NCBI RefSeq assembly: GCF_900240315.1
Contig: NZ_OEPZ01000006.1
Location: 60,645 to 120,036 of the forward strand
From: Dorea phocaeensis
GTDB taxonomy: Bacteria > Bacillota > Clostridia > Lachnospirales > Lachnospiraceae
Reading direction: 5' to 3'
DNA length: 59,392 nucleotides
The position numbers and the translations under genes are program-made. A model generated the notes under the pieces. It saw nothing but the letters and a program-made list of their open reading frames with translations. It was not told where the DNA came from and ran no database searches. Shown one piece after another: positions 7,706 through 15,905 of the stretch. The stretch's first letter is position 1. Every line of letters begins with the position of its first letter.

Positions 7706-8005
7706 AAGGCGGAATTTCCCGCGTTACCACTTCCATTCACTCCCACTTCACAGTCAGAGCCTCTGCAGGTGCCAATCCGGCAAATGTATCTCTTTTGCCA
7801 TAATTGTCGCATCTTTCGCTATAAAGGGCGATCCCTTTGCAGCCTAATATAAAGTCTTGAAATCTATTTATTCTCATACCTTATGCTCAGCCGCACCACT
7901 CAGAAGCCATCTTCCGTCAGTCTCCATCTATCCCTCTCAGCATCCCCGCAAGCGGTTCTTAGGAATTCTCTGTAAAATGTCAAAAAACGTACTCTCTTCG
8001 TCATT
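7667..8005 (-). promoter_or_regulatory. T-box riboswitch (Met) upstream of metG
   Basis: The leader shows T-box landmarks on the minus strand: a stem I start with GACGAAGAGAGTA (about 8002-7990), a GGATGCTGAGAGGG bulge region, a specifier loop reading GAAG-ATG-GC (ATG at 7910-7908, matching the methionine codon), and the T-box AAGTGGTAACGCGG (about 7731-7718) that pairs with uncharged tRNA acceptor ends. A terminator follows: CTCTGATTTTTC (7705-7694) with GAAAAATTGGAG (7685-7674), then seven T. Uncharged tRNA-Met should stabilise the antiterminator and allow metG transcription. Confidence 0.9.
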
Positions 8006-8031
8006 GCGTTTGCCTATTTACCATGTTAGAA

Positions 8032-8061
8032 ATCGTAGCATAATCCGCCCCTAAATGTCAA
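8032..8061 (-). promoter_or_regulatory. metG promoter
   Basis: TTGACA at 8061-8056, 18-base spacer, TACGAT at 8037-8032, placing the transcript start about 20 bases upstream of stem I of the T-box leader. Confidence 0.6.
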
Positions 8062-8138
8062 GGTCAACCAACATTTCTTCCTCCACATATCATACCGCTT
8101 TCCTTCATATATATAAGTAAAAACTTTAAGGATTCATT

Positions 8139-10019
8139 ATGACCAAAAAACGTTCTGTAATTCTCCTTCTCTTCGCAAGCCTTCTTCTCCTTCTGACCGC
8201 TGCTCTTTCTCAAACTTCTGCTAAATCTGAGAACCAGCAGTTTGAGGACTATACCAAACAGTTCTTCCGTCAGGAAGTCTCCGGGAATACAATCTCACTC
8301 CATTATATGCTGAAAAATCCCACCGACTACGGCATTCGTAAAATTCCAGTGACCTATGGACACTGCTCAACTGACACCAAAGCCGCCACCGCTTCGATTC
8401 AACAAAGCCTGGAGCAGCTTCGCTCCTATGACCGGGCAAATCTATCCAAAGAAAATCAATTAACTTACGATGTCATGGAAGATTCCCTTACCCTCTCCCT
8501 TGCACAAGCCCCCTATCTTCTCTACGATGAACCACTTACTCCACTGACCGGTACGCAGTCTCAACTCCCCGTTCTATTGTCTGAGTACCAGTTCCATACG
8601 GAAAATGATGTAAAGACCTACTTAAACTTGTTAACTAAGACACCTGATTATTTCTCTTCTATTATAAATTTTGAAAAAGCGAAGGCACAATCCGATCTTT
8701 TTATGCCTGCTTACTGTGCCGATGCCCTTATAGAAGAATGTAAGGCATTCATCGACATGGGTGCGGATAATTATTTAATTTCTTCTTTTCAAAATCGCCT
8801 TGCTCCACTGCCCATCTCCAAACAACAAGCAGATCATTATAGAGAAGAAAATTCTAACTGCATTTCCAACTATGTAATTCCTGCTTATCAAAATCTTCTG
8901 ACTGCCTTGGAATCACTAAAGGACAGCGGGAAAAACTCCGACGGACTTGCTCATCTTCCAAACGGAAAAAACTTCTACGAAACACTAGTTGCCGCCGAAA
9001 CCGGTTCTCACCGAAGTATTCCACAACTTCAGGAACTAACCAAGCGACAGATGGCTGACGATCTCTCCTGTCTTCAAACGGCTTTAACCACCTGTAGGAC
9101 AGATCCCTTAGCCAGTTCTTCCTCCTCTGCTCCCCTTTCAGATCAGACTTCACTTCCTGATTTTGATGAGCCCGCCGAAATTTTAAGCACACTGTCTCAG
9201 AAGATGAAAAACGCTTTTCCAAAACCACCAGACGTCACTACAAACATCAAGTACGTGCAAAAATCAATGGAAGAATATTTAAGCCCTGCCTTCTATATGA
9301 TTCCTTCCATCGACACCACCAAAAACAATACCATTTACATCAACAAAGGGCACCTTCCTGATGGATTGTCTCTTTTCACAACACTTGCCCATGAAGGATA
9401 TCCCGGTCACCTTTACCAGACCACCTACTATGCAAGTCAAAATCCATCTCCCGTACGCAGTCTCTTAAACTATGGAGGCTATACAGAAGGTTGGGCGACC
9501 TATACAGAAATGATCAGTTACTACTATACCCCGCTTCCCAAAAATCAAGCCACCATTCTGCAAAAAAACTCCTCCCTGATGCTGGGTCTGTACGCCCTGG
9601 CAGATATGGGAATCCACTATGATGGCTGGACATTTGCAGAAACCGTTGCATTCTTCCGCCAATATGGCATCCAGGATACGGATACAATTCAAGATATCCA
9701 CACTCTCATCATCGGAGATCCTGGTAATTACCTAAAATACTACATCGGATACGTAGAATTCCTGGAATTAAAGAAAGACGCTGTGGAAAACTGGGGAGAT
9801 AAATTCTCCCAGAAACGATTTCACAAGGCCGTTTTAGATATCGGACCGGCCTCATTTGACGTAATAAGGAAACATCTGGGACGGAGTTTTTTGCAAAAAA
9901 CTCCGTCCCAGATGTTTCTCTCCTTTTTCAACATATTCCCCCAGCCAGCACCATACTGGCTGCAAGCCCAGCCAAAGACGCAAACAGTGCTCCGGCCAGC
10001 GTATATCTGGTCCTGGTAA
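8139..10019 (+). CDS. DUF885 secreted zinc peptidase with repeat-derived C-terminus
   Basis: A 626-aa protein; ATG 8139 follows AAGGATTC. Residues 1-25 are a signal peptide or N-terminal anchor. The DUF885 domain fills residues 35-580, with the gluzincin helix HEGYPGH at 418-424 and downstream acidic residues in GGYTEGWA (about 447-453), the usual zinc-site arrangement. Such proteins are predicted exported metallopeptidases. The homologous part ends at ...DVIRKHL (residue 580); the last 46 residues (from GRSFLQKTPSQ) are encoded by a REP-like hairpin and then by antisense of spmB, so the normal stop codon was lost to insertion. Convergent with spmB, overlapping its 3' end by 92 bases. Confidence 0.85.
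   Translation: MTKKRSVILLLFASLLLLLTAALSQTSAKSENQQFEDYTKQFFRQEVSGNTISLHYMLKNPTDYGIRKIPVTYGHCSTDTKAATASIQQSLEQLRSYDRANLSKENQLTYDVMEDSLTLSLAQAPYLLYDEPLTPLTGTQSQLPVLLSEYQFHTENDVKTYLNLLTKTPDYFSSIINFEKAKAQSDLFMPAYCADALIEECKAFIDMGADNYLISSFQNRLAPLPISKQQADHYREENSNCISNYVIPAYQNLLTALESLKDSGKNSDGLAHLPNGKNFYETLVAAETGSHRSIPQLQELTKRQMADDLSCLQTALTTCRTDPLASSSSSAPLSDQTSLPDFDEPAEILSTLSQKMKNAFPKPPDVTTNIKYVQKSMEEYLSPAFYMIPSIDTTKNNTIYINKGHLPDGLSLFTTLAHEGYPGHLYQTTYYASQNPSPVRSLLNYGGYTEGWATYTEMISYYYTPLPKNQATILQKNSSLMLGLYALADMGIHYDGWTFAETVAFFRQYGIQDTDTIQDIHTLIIGDPGNYLKYYIGYVEFLELKKDAVENWGDKFSQKRFHKAVLDIGPASFDVIRKHLGRSFLQKTPSQMFLSFFNIFPQPAPYWLQAQPKTQTVLRPAYIWSW
9871..9916. repeat. REP-like hairpin, copy 3, inside the DUF885 frame
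   Basis: A perfect 22-bp inverted repeat (9871-9892 with 9895-9916, loop GC), core TGGGACGGAGTTTTTT. It lies at the end of the DUF885 homologous region and removes its stop codon; it also separates that gene from the convergent spmB, whose stop is 12 bases further on. Confidence 0.88.
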
Positions 10020-10455
10020 CCTTAGCTGCCATAAAGTACACGCTCATTGTATAGAAAATTGTCTCGGTGCACGACATACTGATTGAGGCAATCAGTCCAA
10101 TGTAAGAATCGGTTCCAAATTCTTTGAACACATCCAGTAAAAGTCCGGTAGCCGCCGATGATGAGAACATCTTCACCAGCGTCAATGGCACCAGTTCCCC
10201 CGGAAACCCAATCTTCCCGGTGAACTGCTGCATCAGCCCCGCCAGAAAATCCAGGAATCCAGACGCCCTCAACACCCCCACCGCTACCATAAGACCAATC
10301 AGCGTCGGCATAATTTTTAACACCGTAGCAAATCCATCCTTAGCTCCTTTCACAAAGGTATCATATACCTCCACTTTTTTCAGCACTCCGAAGCAGACAA
10401 TTCCAAAAATAACCATCGGGACAATAAAGTCGCTGACCGCTAATAGAAACTTCAA
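9928..10455 (-). CDS. spmB: Spore maturation protein B
   Basis: A 175-aa integral membrane protein with a nucleoside-recognition (Gate-like) domain. Visible family features are the N-terminal helix with DFIVPMVIFG, KKVEVYDTFVKGAKDGF, then GLMVAVGVLRASG and the SSSAATGLLLDVFKEFGTDS region. SpmA and SpmB are needed for spore core dehydration and heat resistance in Bacillus and Clostridium. I chose the TTG at 10455, preceded by GAAAGGTGA, which gives the usual length (about 178 aa) and N-terminus; a GTG at 10506 would add 17 basic residues with a poor site. Its usual partner spmA is 1.8 kb away on the other strand. Confidence 0.85.
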   Translation of the reverse strand: MKFLLAVSDFIVPMVIFGIVCFGVLKKVEVYDTFVKGAKDGFATVLKIMPTLIGLMVAVGVLRASGFLDFLAGLMQQFTGKIGFPGELVPLTLVKMFSSSAATGLLLDVFKEFGTDSYIGLIASISMSCTETIFYTMSVYFMAAKVTRTRYTLAGALFASLAGLAASMVLAGGIC

Positions 10456-10647
10456 AAAATCACCTTTCTTCCGTCTCTTGTTTCTCTTCCTGAAAGTATA
10501 TGTCACTTTTCCGGCTTCTCATTCTTGAAATCCCACCATCCGGGTACTAAAATAGAATCAAACCCTCGCAGAACCGTTTACCAAATCGGCTTCAAAGCGC
10601 AGAGTTCTACTATATGCTGCCGCTATGGCGGCGGAACGGAGATTATC

Positions 10648-12009
10648 ATGTCACAGCACACAGCTTCCAAAAATGATTTCAGCATCGGCAGCATTTCCGG
10701 GAACATCCTTCGTCTCGCACTTCCCATGACTGCTGCCCAGCTCATCAATGTTTTATATAATGTCGTAGACCGCATCTACATCGGCCATATTCCGCATGCA
10801 TCCTCCCAAGCGCTGACTGGAATCGGGCTTACACTTCCCATCATCACCATCATTACTGCATTCGCAAATCTGTTCGGCATGGGCGGCGCGCCATTATTTT
10901 CTATTGCCCGCGGCGCAGATGAACCAGAGAAGGCCGGAGCAATTATGGGGAATTCCTTTTCCATGCTGGTTCTCTCCGGCTTTTTACTTTCCATCCTCTG
11001 CGGCCTGTTCAAGCGACCGCTTCTTTACCTATTTGGCGCCAGTGACACAACCTACCCATACGCCGCTTCCTACCTTAATATTTATCTCATCGGTACATTA
11101 TTCGTGATGATCAGCCTTGGAATGAATAATTTTATCAATGCGCAGGGCTACGGGATCACCGGAATGCTGACCGTTTCTATTGGCGCTTTGCTGAATTTAA
11201 TTTTGGATCCGTTATTTATTTTTGTATTCCAAATGGGCGTAAAGGGCGCTGCCCTTGCCACCATTATCGCTCAGTTGGTCTCTGCAATCTGGGTTCTTCA
11301 TTTCCTAATTTATAAAAAAGAAATTATTCCGTTATCAAGAAAACAGCTTAAGCTACAGTCTCCACTGATCCGAGAAATTTCCGCATTGGGAATGTCCGGA
11401 TTCGTCATGTCTATTACCAACGGTTCCGTTCAGATTATCTGCAATGCGACCCTTCAGCATTATGGCGGAGATCTCTACGTCGGAATTATGACTGTCATCA
11501 ATTCCATCCGAGAGATTGTCACCATGCCGGTAACCGGTCTGACTTCCGGTGCGCAGCCGGTTATGAGCTTTAATTACGGTGCAAAAAAATATGATCGTGT
11601 CAGATCTGCGATCCGTTTCACGACCATATGCTGTATCCTTCTTTCCCTGACTGCATGGGCGTTGCTTTTTTGTTTCCCGCATTTTTTCATTCAGCTGTTT
11701 ACCGACGAACCGGAACTTTTAAGCCAGGGCGTTCCAGCCATGCATTTATATTTTTTCGGTATTTTTATGATGTCCCTTCAATTTGCCGGACAATCCACCT
11801 TCACAGCGCTTGGCAAATCCCGTCAGGCCATCTTCTTCTCCCTGCTTAGAAAGGTGATTATCGTTATTCCACTGACCTTACTCCTTCCGGAAATCGCAGG
11901 TCTTGGAACCACCGGAGTCTTCCTTGCGGAACCAATCTCCAATTTCATCGGAGGCACCGCCTGCTTTGTTACCATGCTGTTCACCGTCTGGCCTTCCCTG
12001 AAATCCTGA
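10648..12009 (+). CDS. MATE-family multidrug/cation efflux transporter
   Basis: A 453-aa inner-membrane protein of the MATE family with about 12 membrane helices in two homologous halves. Starting at ATG 10648 (CGGAG upstream), residues 17-40 carry GNILRLALPMTAAQLINVLY and DRIYIGH; the second half begins about residue 240 (IREISALGMSGFVMSI) and includes GAQPVMSFNYGAK. Members export drugs or metabolites in exchange for Na+ or H+; the substrate cannot be told from sequence. It sits between spmB and spmA, the pair it separates. No operon partner is evident. Confidence 0.88.
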   Translation: MSQHTASKNDFSIGSISGNILRLALPMTAAQLINVLYNVVDRIYIGHIPHASSQALTGIGLTLPIITIITAFANLFGMGGAPLFSIARGADEPEKAGAIMGNSFSMLVLSGFLLSILCGLFKRPLLYLFGASDTTYPYAASYLNIYLIGTLFVMISLGMNNFINAQGYGITGMLTVSIGALLNLILDPLFIFVFQMGVKGAALATIIAQLVSAIWVLHFLIYKKEIIPLSRKQLKLQSPLIREISALGMSGFVMSITNGSVQIICNATLQHYGGDLYVGIMTVINSIREIVTMPVTGLTSGAQPVMSFNYGAKKYDRVRSAIRFTTICCILLSLTAWALLFCFPHFFIQLFTDEPELLSQGVPAMHLYFFGIFMMSLQFAGQSTFTALGKSRQAIFFSLLRKVIIVIPLTLLLPEIAGLGTTGVFLAEPISNFIGGTACFVTMLFTVWPSLKS

Positions 12010-12014
12010 TCCAT

Positions 12015-12083
12015 TTCACGCTCCGCACTGCCTGATTTTCACGCTCCGCACTGCCTGATTTTCACACTTCACACTGTCCGGTT
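12015..12083. repeat. 23-bp tandem repeat, three copies
   Basis: The unit TTCACGCTCCGCACTGCCTGATT occurs twice exactly (12015-12037, 12038-12060) and a third time degenerate (12061-12083); weaker remnants follow to about 12110. It fills the gap between the MATE gene and spmA. No spacer is present, so it is not a CRISPR. Confidence 0.85.
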
Positions 12084-12149
12084 CCCACCCTTCACACTTC
12101 CCGGTTCCCAGACTCTTCCTTTCTTTGCCCGAAAAGATCATACATATTA

Positions 12150-12206
12150 GATATTTCTCTGCATATCTGATATTTCTCTGCATATCTGATATTTCCCCGC
12201 ATATCT
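12150..12206. repeat. 19-bp tandem repeat, three copies
   Basis: The unit GATATTTCTCTGCATATCT is present at 12150-12168 and 12169-12187 exactly, and at 12188-12206 with two changes. It lies 30 bases upstream of the spmA start codon and could overlap its promoter. Confidence 0.85.
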
Positions 12207-12235
12207 TATAAAAACGGTTCAAAGAAAGCGATCCT

Positions 12236-12841
12236 ATGCTCAACTATCTCTGGGCAGGCATGATCCTGACCGGTGTCATCTTTGCCGCCTTCTCAGGAAC
12301 CATGCCTGATATCACAAACGCAGCCCTTGACTCTGCAAAAGAAGCCATTACTCTTTGTATTACCATGATGGGCGTCATGTCTCTTTGGATGGGGCTTATG
12401 GAAATCGCCGCCAAATCCGGAATCATCCGCAGCGCATCCAGGCGAATCCGTCCGCTGATCCATTTTTTGTTCCCCCGCCTTCCCCATGGACATCCGGCAG
12501 AAGAAGCCATCACTACCAATATAATTGCCAACATTCTGGGCCTTGGCTGGGCAGCCACTCCCGCCGGACTAAAAGCAATGGAAGAACTATCGAATTTAGA
12601 ACAGGAGCGCCGTGACAGCAGACTGCCTGCGCAAAAACAAGGCGTTGCCAGCAATGAAATGTGCACCTTCCTGATTCTCAATATTTCTTCCCTGCAGCTG
12701 ATTCCAGTCAACGTCATTGCCTACCGCAGCCAATATGGAAGCGTCAATCCTGCCGCAATCGTTGGCGCCGCAATCATCGCAACCACCATCAGCACCCTCG
12801 CCGGCATCCTTTACTGCAAATGCAGGGATCATCATTTCTAA
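12236..12841 (+). CDS. spmA: Spore maturation protein A
   Basis: A 201-aa membrane protein of the SpmA family (nucleoside-recognition/Gate domain). Features are MLNYLWAGMILTGV at the N-terminus, MMGVMSLWMGLMEIA, FPRLPHGHPAEEAI, then TNIIANILGLGWAATP (central motif) and IVGAAIIATTISTLAGI. Together with SpmB it acts in the forespore during core dehydration. The start ATG 12236 has only a weak GAAAG site. Usually spmA directly precedes spmB; here the two are opposite in strand and separated by a MATE gene. The 19-bp tandem repeats lie in its upstream region. Confidence 0.88.
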   Translation: MLNYLWAGMILTGVIFAAFSGTMPDITNAALDSAKEAITLCITMMGVMSLWMGLMEIAAKSGIIRSASRRIRPLIHFLFPRLPHGHPAEEAITTNIIANILGLGWAATPAGLKAMEELSNLEQERRDSRLPAQKQGVASNEMCTFLILNISSLQLIPVNVIAYRSQYGSVNPAAIVGAAIIATTISTLAGILYCKCRDHHF

Positions 12842-12868
12842 CCAAAAGTGACCGGTTCCCCGCCCGAT

Positions 12869-13180
12869 CTATACAACCAGCTTTCCCTTATATCCGGCAA
12901 GCCCGCCAATATTCTCTGCCTGATATCCATTTTTTTGCAGAAATTTCTCCGCACGCTTAGATCTTGCTCCACTTAAACAGTACACAAAGATAGGGGTATC
13001 TTTGGAAATGTCTATCGTTGGGATCTGATTAATCGGAAGATTCACGCTTCCTTCCAAATGTCCCTGCTTGTACTCTTCCACAGATCTTACATCCAAGAGT
13101 ACCGCGCCCGGTGTCGCCTGCACTTTTTTGATTCCTTCCTCCAGATTTGGCATATCCTGTAAACGATCAAATAAACCCAT
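12869..13180 (-). CDS. Single-domain rhodanese-like protein
   Basis: A 103-aa protein; ATG 13180 has an AAGGAGAG site, and the longer reading upstream is rejected. It is one rhodanese domain with VLLDVRSVEEYKQGHLEGS near residues 27-46 and the active-site loop CLSGARSKR with Cys68. Rhodanese domains carry a persulfide on this Cys and transfer sulfane sulfur (or, in other loops, phosphate); the CxSGxRS loop fits sulfurtransferases. Cytosolic. It is convergent with spmA and divergent from the DUF819 gene, with no obvious partner. Confidence 0.88.
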   Translation of the reverse strand: MGLFDRLQDMPNLEEGIKKVQATPGAVLLDVRSVEEYKQGHLEGSVNLPINQIPTIDISKDTPIFVYCLSGARSKRAEKFLQKNGYQAENIGGLAGYKGKLVV

Positions 13181-13380
13181 ATGTTTCTCTCCTTTTCTAC
13201 GATAATGTTTCTTGGTTTCAGCATACTGCACACCCGTCCAAATCTCCGTGATCACATCACAATTCTTAAGAAAACACTCCGGATTTTCTGCATAGAAATC
13301 TTCTTTTGAATTTACATTTCCTCAAAATACGACAAACTATTATTAATAGTTATAAATATACCGACTTTTATCTATAAATA

Positions 13381-13409
13381 TTGACTTTTATCGCCAAAAG
13401 TTATACACT
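13381..13409 (+). promoter_or_regulatory. Promoter of the DUF819 gene
   Basis: TTGACT at 13381-13386, 17-base spacer, TACACT at 13404-13409. GACTTTTATC occurs at 13383-13392 within it and again 20 bases upstream (13363-13372), a direct repeat spaced about two helical turns. Upstream, 13256-13362 is AT-rich, holds a short ACTATT/AATAGT palindrome near 13336-13350, and has no gene. Confidence 0.5.
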
Positions 13410-13415
13410 AGTTTT

Positions 13416-13432
13416 AATTCAATCGATGAATT
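13416..13432. promoter_or_regulatory. Operator-like palindrome before the DUF819 gene
   Basis: AATTCA (13416-13421) and TGAATT (13427-13432) form an inverted repeat with a five-base centre, directly downstream of the -10 element and so likely over the transcript start. This is where a repressor would block initiation; the regulator is unknown. Confidence 0.4.
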
Positions 13433-13477
13433 CAAAAAGTTCATCACGATTTAGACATCTGAAAGGAGGAAGAGAGT

Positions 13478-14719
13478 ATGTGGGGACATATTTTCGATCT
13501 GAACAATCCGCTGATCGGAGCGGATAACACCTGGGTATTGTGGGCTATTTGTGCACTGGGCGCTGCTACTGCTATTTATTTAGAGCAGAAGTACGACTGG
13601 GCCGCAAAAGTAACGGGAGCAATCATTGCTCTGGTGCTCGCAATTATTTTATCTAACTTTGGTATCATTCCAATGGCTGCACCTGTATGGGATGCAGTAT
13701 GGGGATACGTAGTACCGCTTGCTATTCCACTTTTGTTATTACAGTGTGATATGCGTAAAATCGGAAAAGAAGCTGGACGTATCCTGATTATTTTCTTAAT
13801 TGGTTCTGTTGGTACTGCCTGCGGCGCACTCCTTGGTTACGCGGTTTTAGGAAACTTTATTCCTGAACTTGACGGACTGGCTGGCGTATTCACCGGTACT
13901 TACATCGGCGGTACTGTAAACTTTGCTGCACTTGGCGCTGCATTTGAAGTATCTGGAGATATGATTTCTGCAGCTACTGTTGCAGATAACTTACTGATGG
14001 CATTATACTTCTTTGTACTGATCGCAATGCCATCCATCGGTTTCTTCCGCAAACACTACAAACATCCTTACGTAGATGAGATTGAAGCAGCCAGCGCTTC
14101 CGGAAACAAAAAAGCCGGTGAAACCAACGCAGCAGCTTTCTGGGGAAGAAAAGAAATCTCCTTAAAGGACATTGCTCTCGCAGCCGCTACTGCATTTACA
14201 ATTGTGGCAATCTCCAATATTATCGGCGGCGTATTTACAGCAATTATTCCAACAAGCAATCCTGTATTGCAGATGCTTAACACCTTATTTGGTAACATGT
14301 ATCTGTGGATTACTACCATTTCCATGGCATGTGCAACATTTGCACCTGGATTCTTTGGAGAAATCAAAGGAACAAACGAACTTGGTACTTTCCTGATTTA
14401 CCTGTTCTTCTTCGTAATCGGTGTACCTGCATCTGTTCCGATGATTATTAAGAACTCTCCATTACTGCTTGTATTCGCAGCAATCGTAGTTGCAGTAAAT
14501 ATGCTCTTCAGCCTTGTAGCTGGTAAATTACTGAAATTCAACCTGGAAGATATCATCCTTGCTTCTAATGCCAACATCGGTGGACCTACAACCGCTGCTG
14601 CTATGGCTGTATCAAAAGGATGGACCAAACTGGTCGGACCAATCGTACTGGTTGGTACATTGGGATATGTACTTGGTACCTACTTCGGATTAATCGTAGG
14701 AAGTATCCTTGGATTATAA
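13478..14719 (+). CDS. DUF819 (YjcL-like) membrane protein
   Basis: A 413-aa polytopic membrane protein with about 10-11 helices; ATG 13478 follows a strong AAAGGAGG site. Two inverted halves are visible, with glycine-rich segments GVFTGTYIGGTVNFAA (about residues 143-160) and SNANIGGPTTAAAMAVSKGW (about 365-385), resembling the unwound substrate-binding helices of sodium-coupled carriers. DUF819/YjcL proteins are predicted transporters of unknown substrate. It is followed, after a probable terminator, by an M19 dipeptidase gene, a recurring pairing that hints at uptake or recycling of dipeptides or peptide-derived amino acids. That substrate is inference. Confidence 0.85.
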   Translation: MWGHIFDLNNPLIGADNTWVLWAICALGAATAIYLEQKYDWAAKVTGAIIALVLAIILSNFGIIPMAAPVWDAVWGYVVPLAIPLLLLQCDMRKIGKEAGRILIIFLIGSVGTACGALLGYAVLGNFIPELDGLAGVFTGTYIGGTVNFAALGAAFEVSGDMISAATVADNLLMALYFFVLIAMPSIGFFRKHYKHPYVDEIEAASASGNKKAGETNAAAFWGRKEISLKDIALAAATAFTIVAISNIIGGVFTAIIPTSNPVLQMLNTLFGNMYLWITTISMACATFAPGFFGEIKGTNELGTFLIYLFFFVIGVPASVPMIIKNSPLLLVFAAIVVAVNMLFSLVAGKLLKFNLEDIILASNANIGGPTTAAAMAVSKGWTKLVGPIVLVGTLGYVLGTYFGLIVGSILGL

Positions 14720-14779
14720 AAGATTTGGTCAATAGGGGAATTACAACTGAATAAAGATAAAGTTTTCATTGAGAGGAAG

Positions 14780-14820
14780 AATACAGGGGCGGATTCCAAT
14801 ATCGCTCCTGTATTTTATTA
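14780..14820 (+). terminator. Terminator after the DUF819 gene
   Basis: AATACAGGGGCG (14780-14791) pairs with CGCTCCTGTATT (14803-14814, one G-U pair), followed by TTTATTAATT. It ends 38 bases before the dipeptidase start, so it may only reduce read-through into that gene. Confidence 0.7.
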
Positions 14821-14857
14821 ATTAAATATTTCACAAATAACAGAAAGGGGTCTGCTT

Positions 14858-15832
14858 ATGAACTTTGATGCACATTGCGACATATGGACTGACGTTACAC
14901 ACCATTACTTGAATCAGGAACACGATATTTTTCGCAAATATCACTATGAACGCCTGAAAAAAGGTCAAATCGAGGGCGGCATCTTTGTAATCTGGAACGA
15001 TCCTCCATTCGATGCCGATCCACTGAAACGTACCCATCAAATGATGGCTGCCATCACTCAGGAAGAACCGGAATGCGCCGACATCCTAAAGGTTTCCCGT
15101 TCTTACGAAGATATGATGAAAGCGAAGGAAGAAGGCAAGATGTATGCCTTCATTGGACTGGAAGGTTTAAAAAGCATTGGCGAAGACGTGGACATGATTG
15201 ATGAATTTTATAAATTCGGTGCAAGACACGCAAGTCTTACCTGGAACGAAGAAAATCCTCTGGCAACCGGAGCTCTTGGCACTCCGGAACGAGGACTTAC
15301 GGATCTTGGAAAGAGAGCTGTCCATAAACTCGAAGACCTGGGAATGATCCTTGATGTATCCCATCTAAATGATACGTCTTTTTGGGATCTGCTCTCAACA
15401 GCTCATGGACCGGTCGTTGCCACTCACTCTAACAGCCGCGCTCTCTGCAACCAGCGCCGGAATCTGATGGATGACCAGCTAAAAGAACTGGCCAGAACCG
15501 GAGGCATCGCCGGATTAAATTCCTTCAATGAATTCGTCCATGCCGAAGAGGACAAGCAGACAGTAGAAAATCTGGTAAAACATCTGGTACATATGGTAGA
15601 GGTAATGGGAATTGATCATGTCGGATTTGGATTTGATTTCTCCGAATTCCTGTGCGGCGATACCTTAAGCTCTTTCAGCAGCCAGGCAAATCCTTATACG
15701 ATCGGTTTGGAAGATGCCTCCCACGTGCCAAACGTCATCGCTGAAATGAAGCGAGTTGGCTTCCATGAAGATGAGATTGAAAAGATCGCCTACAAGAACT
15801 GGCATCGTATTATCAAAGAAGTGATTAAATAA
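14858..15832 (+). CDS. Membrane dipeptidase, peptidase family M19
   Basis: A 324-aa zinc dipeptidase with an AAAGGGG site before ATG 14858. M19 metal ligands are visible: HxD in DAHCD (residues 4-8), the bridging Glu in FIGLEG, and His in ILDVSH and VATHSNSRA; GIDHVGFGFDF near residue 250 carries the C-terminal Asp. The family (renal dipeptidase/PepD-like) hydrolyses dipeptides, often with D-residues at the C-terminus. No signal peptide is seen, so it should be cytosolic. It follows the DUF819 membrane protein, which could bring in its substrate. Confidence 0.92.
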   Translation: MNFDAHCDIWTDVTHHYLNQEHDIFRKYHYERLKKGQIEGGIFVIWNDPPFDADPLKRTHQMMAAITQEEPECADILKVSRSYEDMMKAKEEGKMYAFIGLEGLKSIGEDVDMIDEFYKFGARHASLTWNEENPLATGALGTPERGLTDLGKRAVHKLEDLGMILDVSHLNDTSFWDLLSTAHGPVVATHSNSRALCNQRRNLMDDQLKELARTGGIAGLNSFNEFVHAEEDKQTVENLVKHLVHMVEVMGIDHVGFGFDFSEFLCGDTLSSFSSQANPYTIGLEDASHVPNVIAEMKRVGFHEDEIEKIAYKNWHRIIKEVIK

Positions 15833-15845
15833 TGATTCACAGAGA

Positions 15846-15880
15846 AACCGCCACAGAAAAGTAAATTTTCCGTGGCGGTT
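15846..15880. terminator. Bidirectional hairpin between convergent genes
   Basis: AACCGCCAC (15846-15854) pairs with GTGGCGGTT (15872-15880) around an internal AAAA/TTTT stem. It separates the convergent M19 dipeptidase (+) and aminopeptidase P (-) genes. T-runs beyond the stem are poor on both strands, so strength is uncertain. Confidence 0.6.
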
Positions 15881-15905
15881 CCCCTATCTAAAGTTTCCTT
15901 ATTCT

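Noticed and set aside
7079-7852. 257-aa plus-strand ORF antisense to metG and its leader
   Set aside because: It runs against a well-conserved synthetase and its T-box, without a ribosome site or recognisable domain.
12015-12206. CRISPR-like array
   Set aside because: The repeats are directly adjacent with no spacers, only three copies each, and no cas genes are near.
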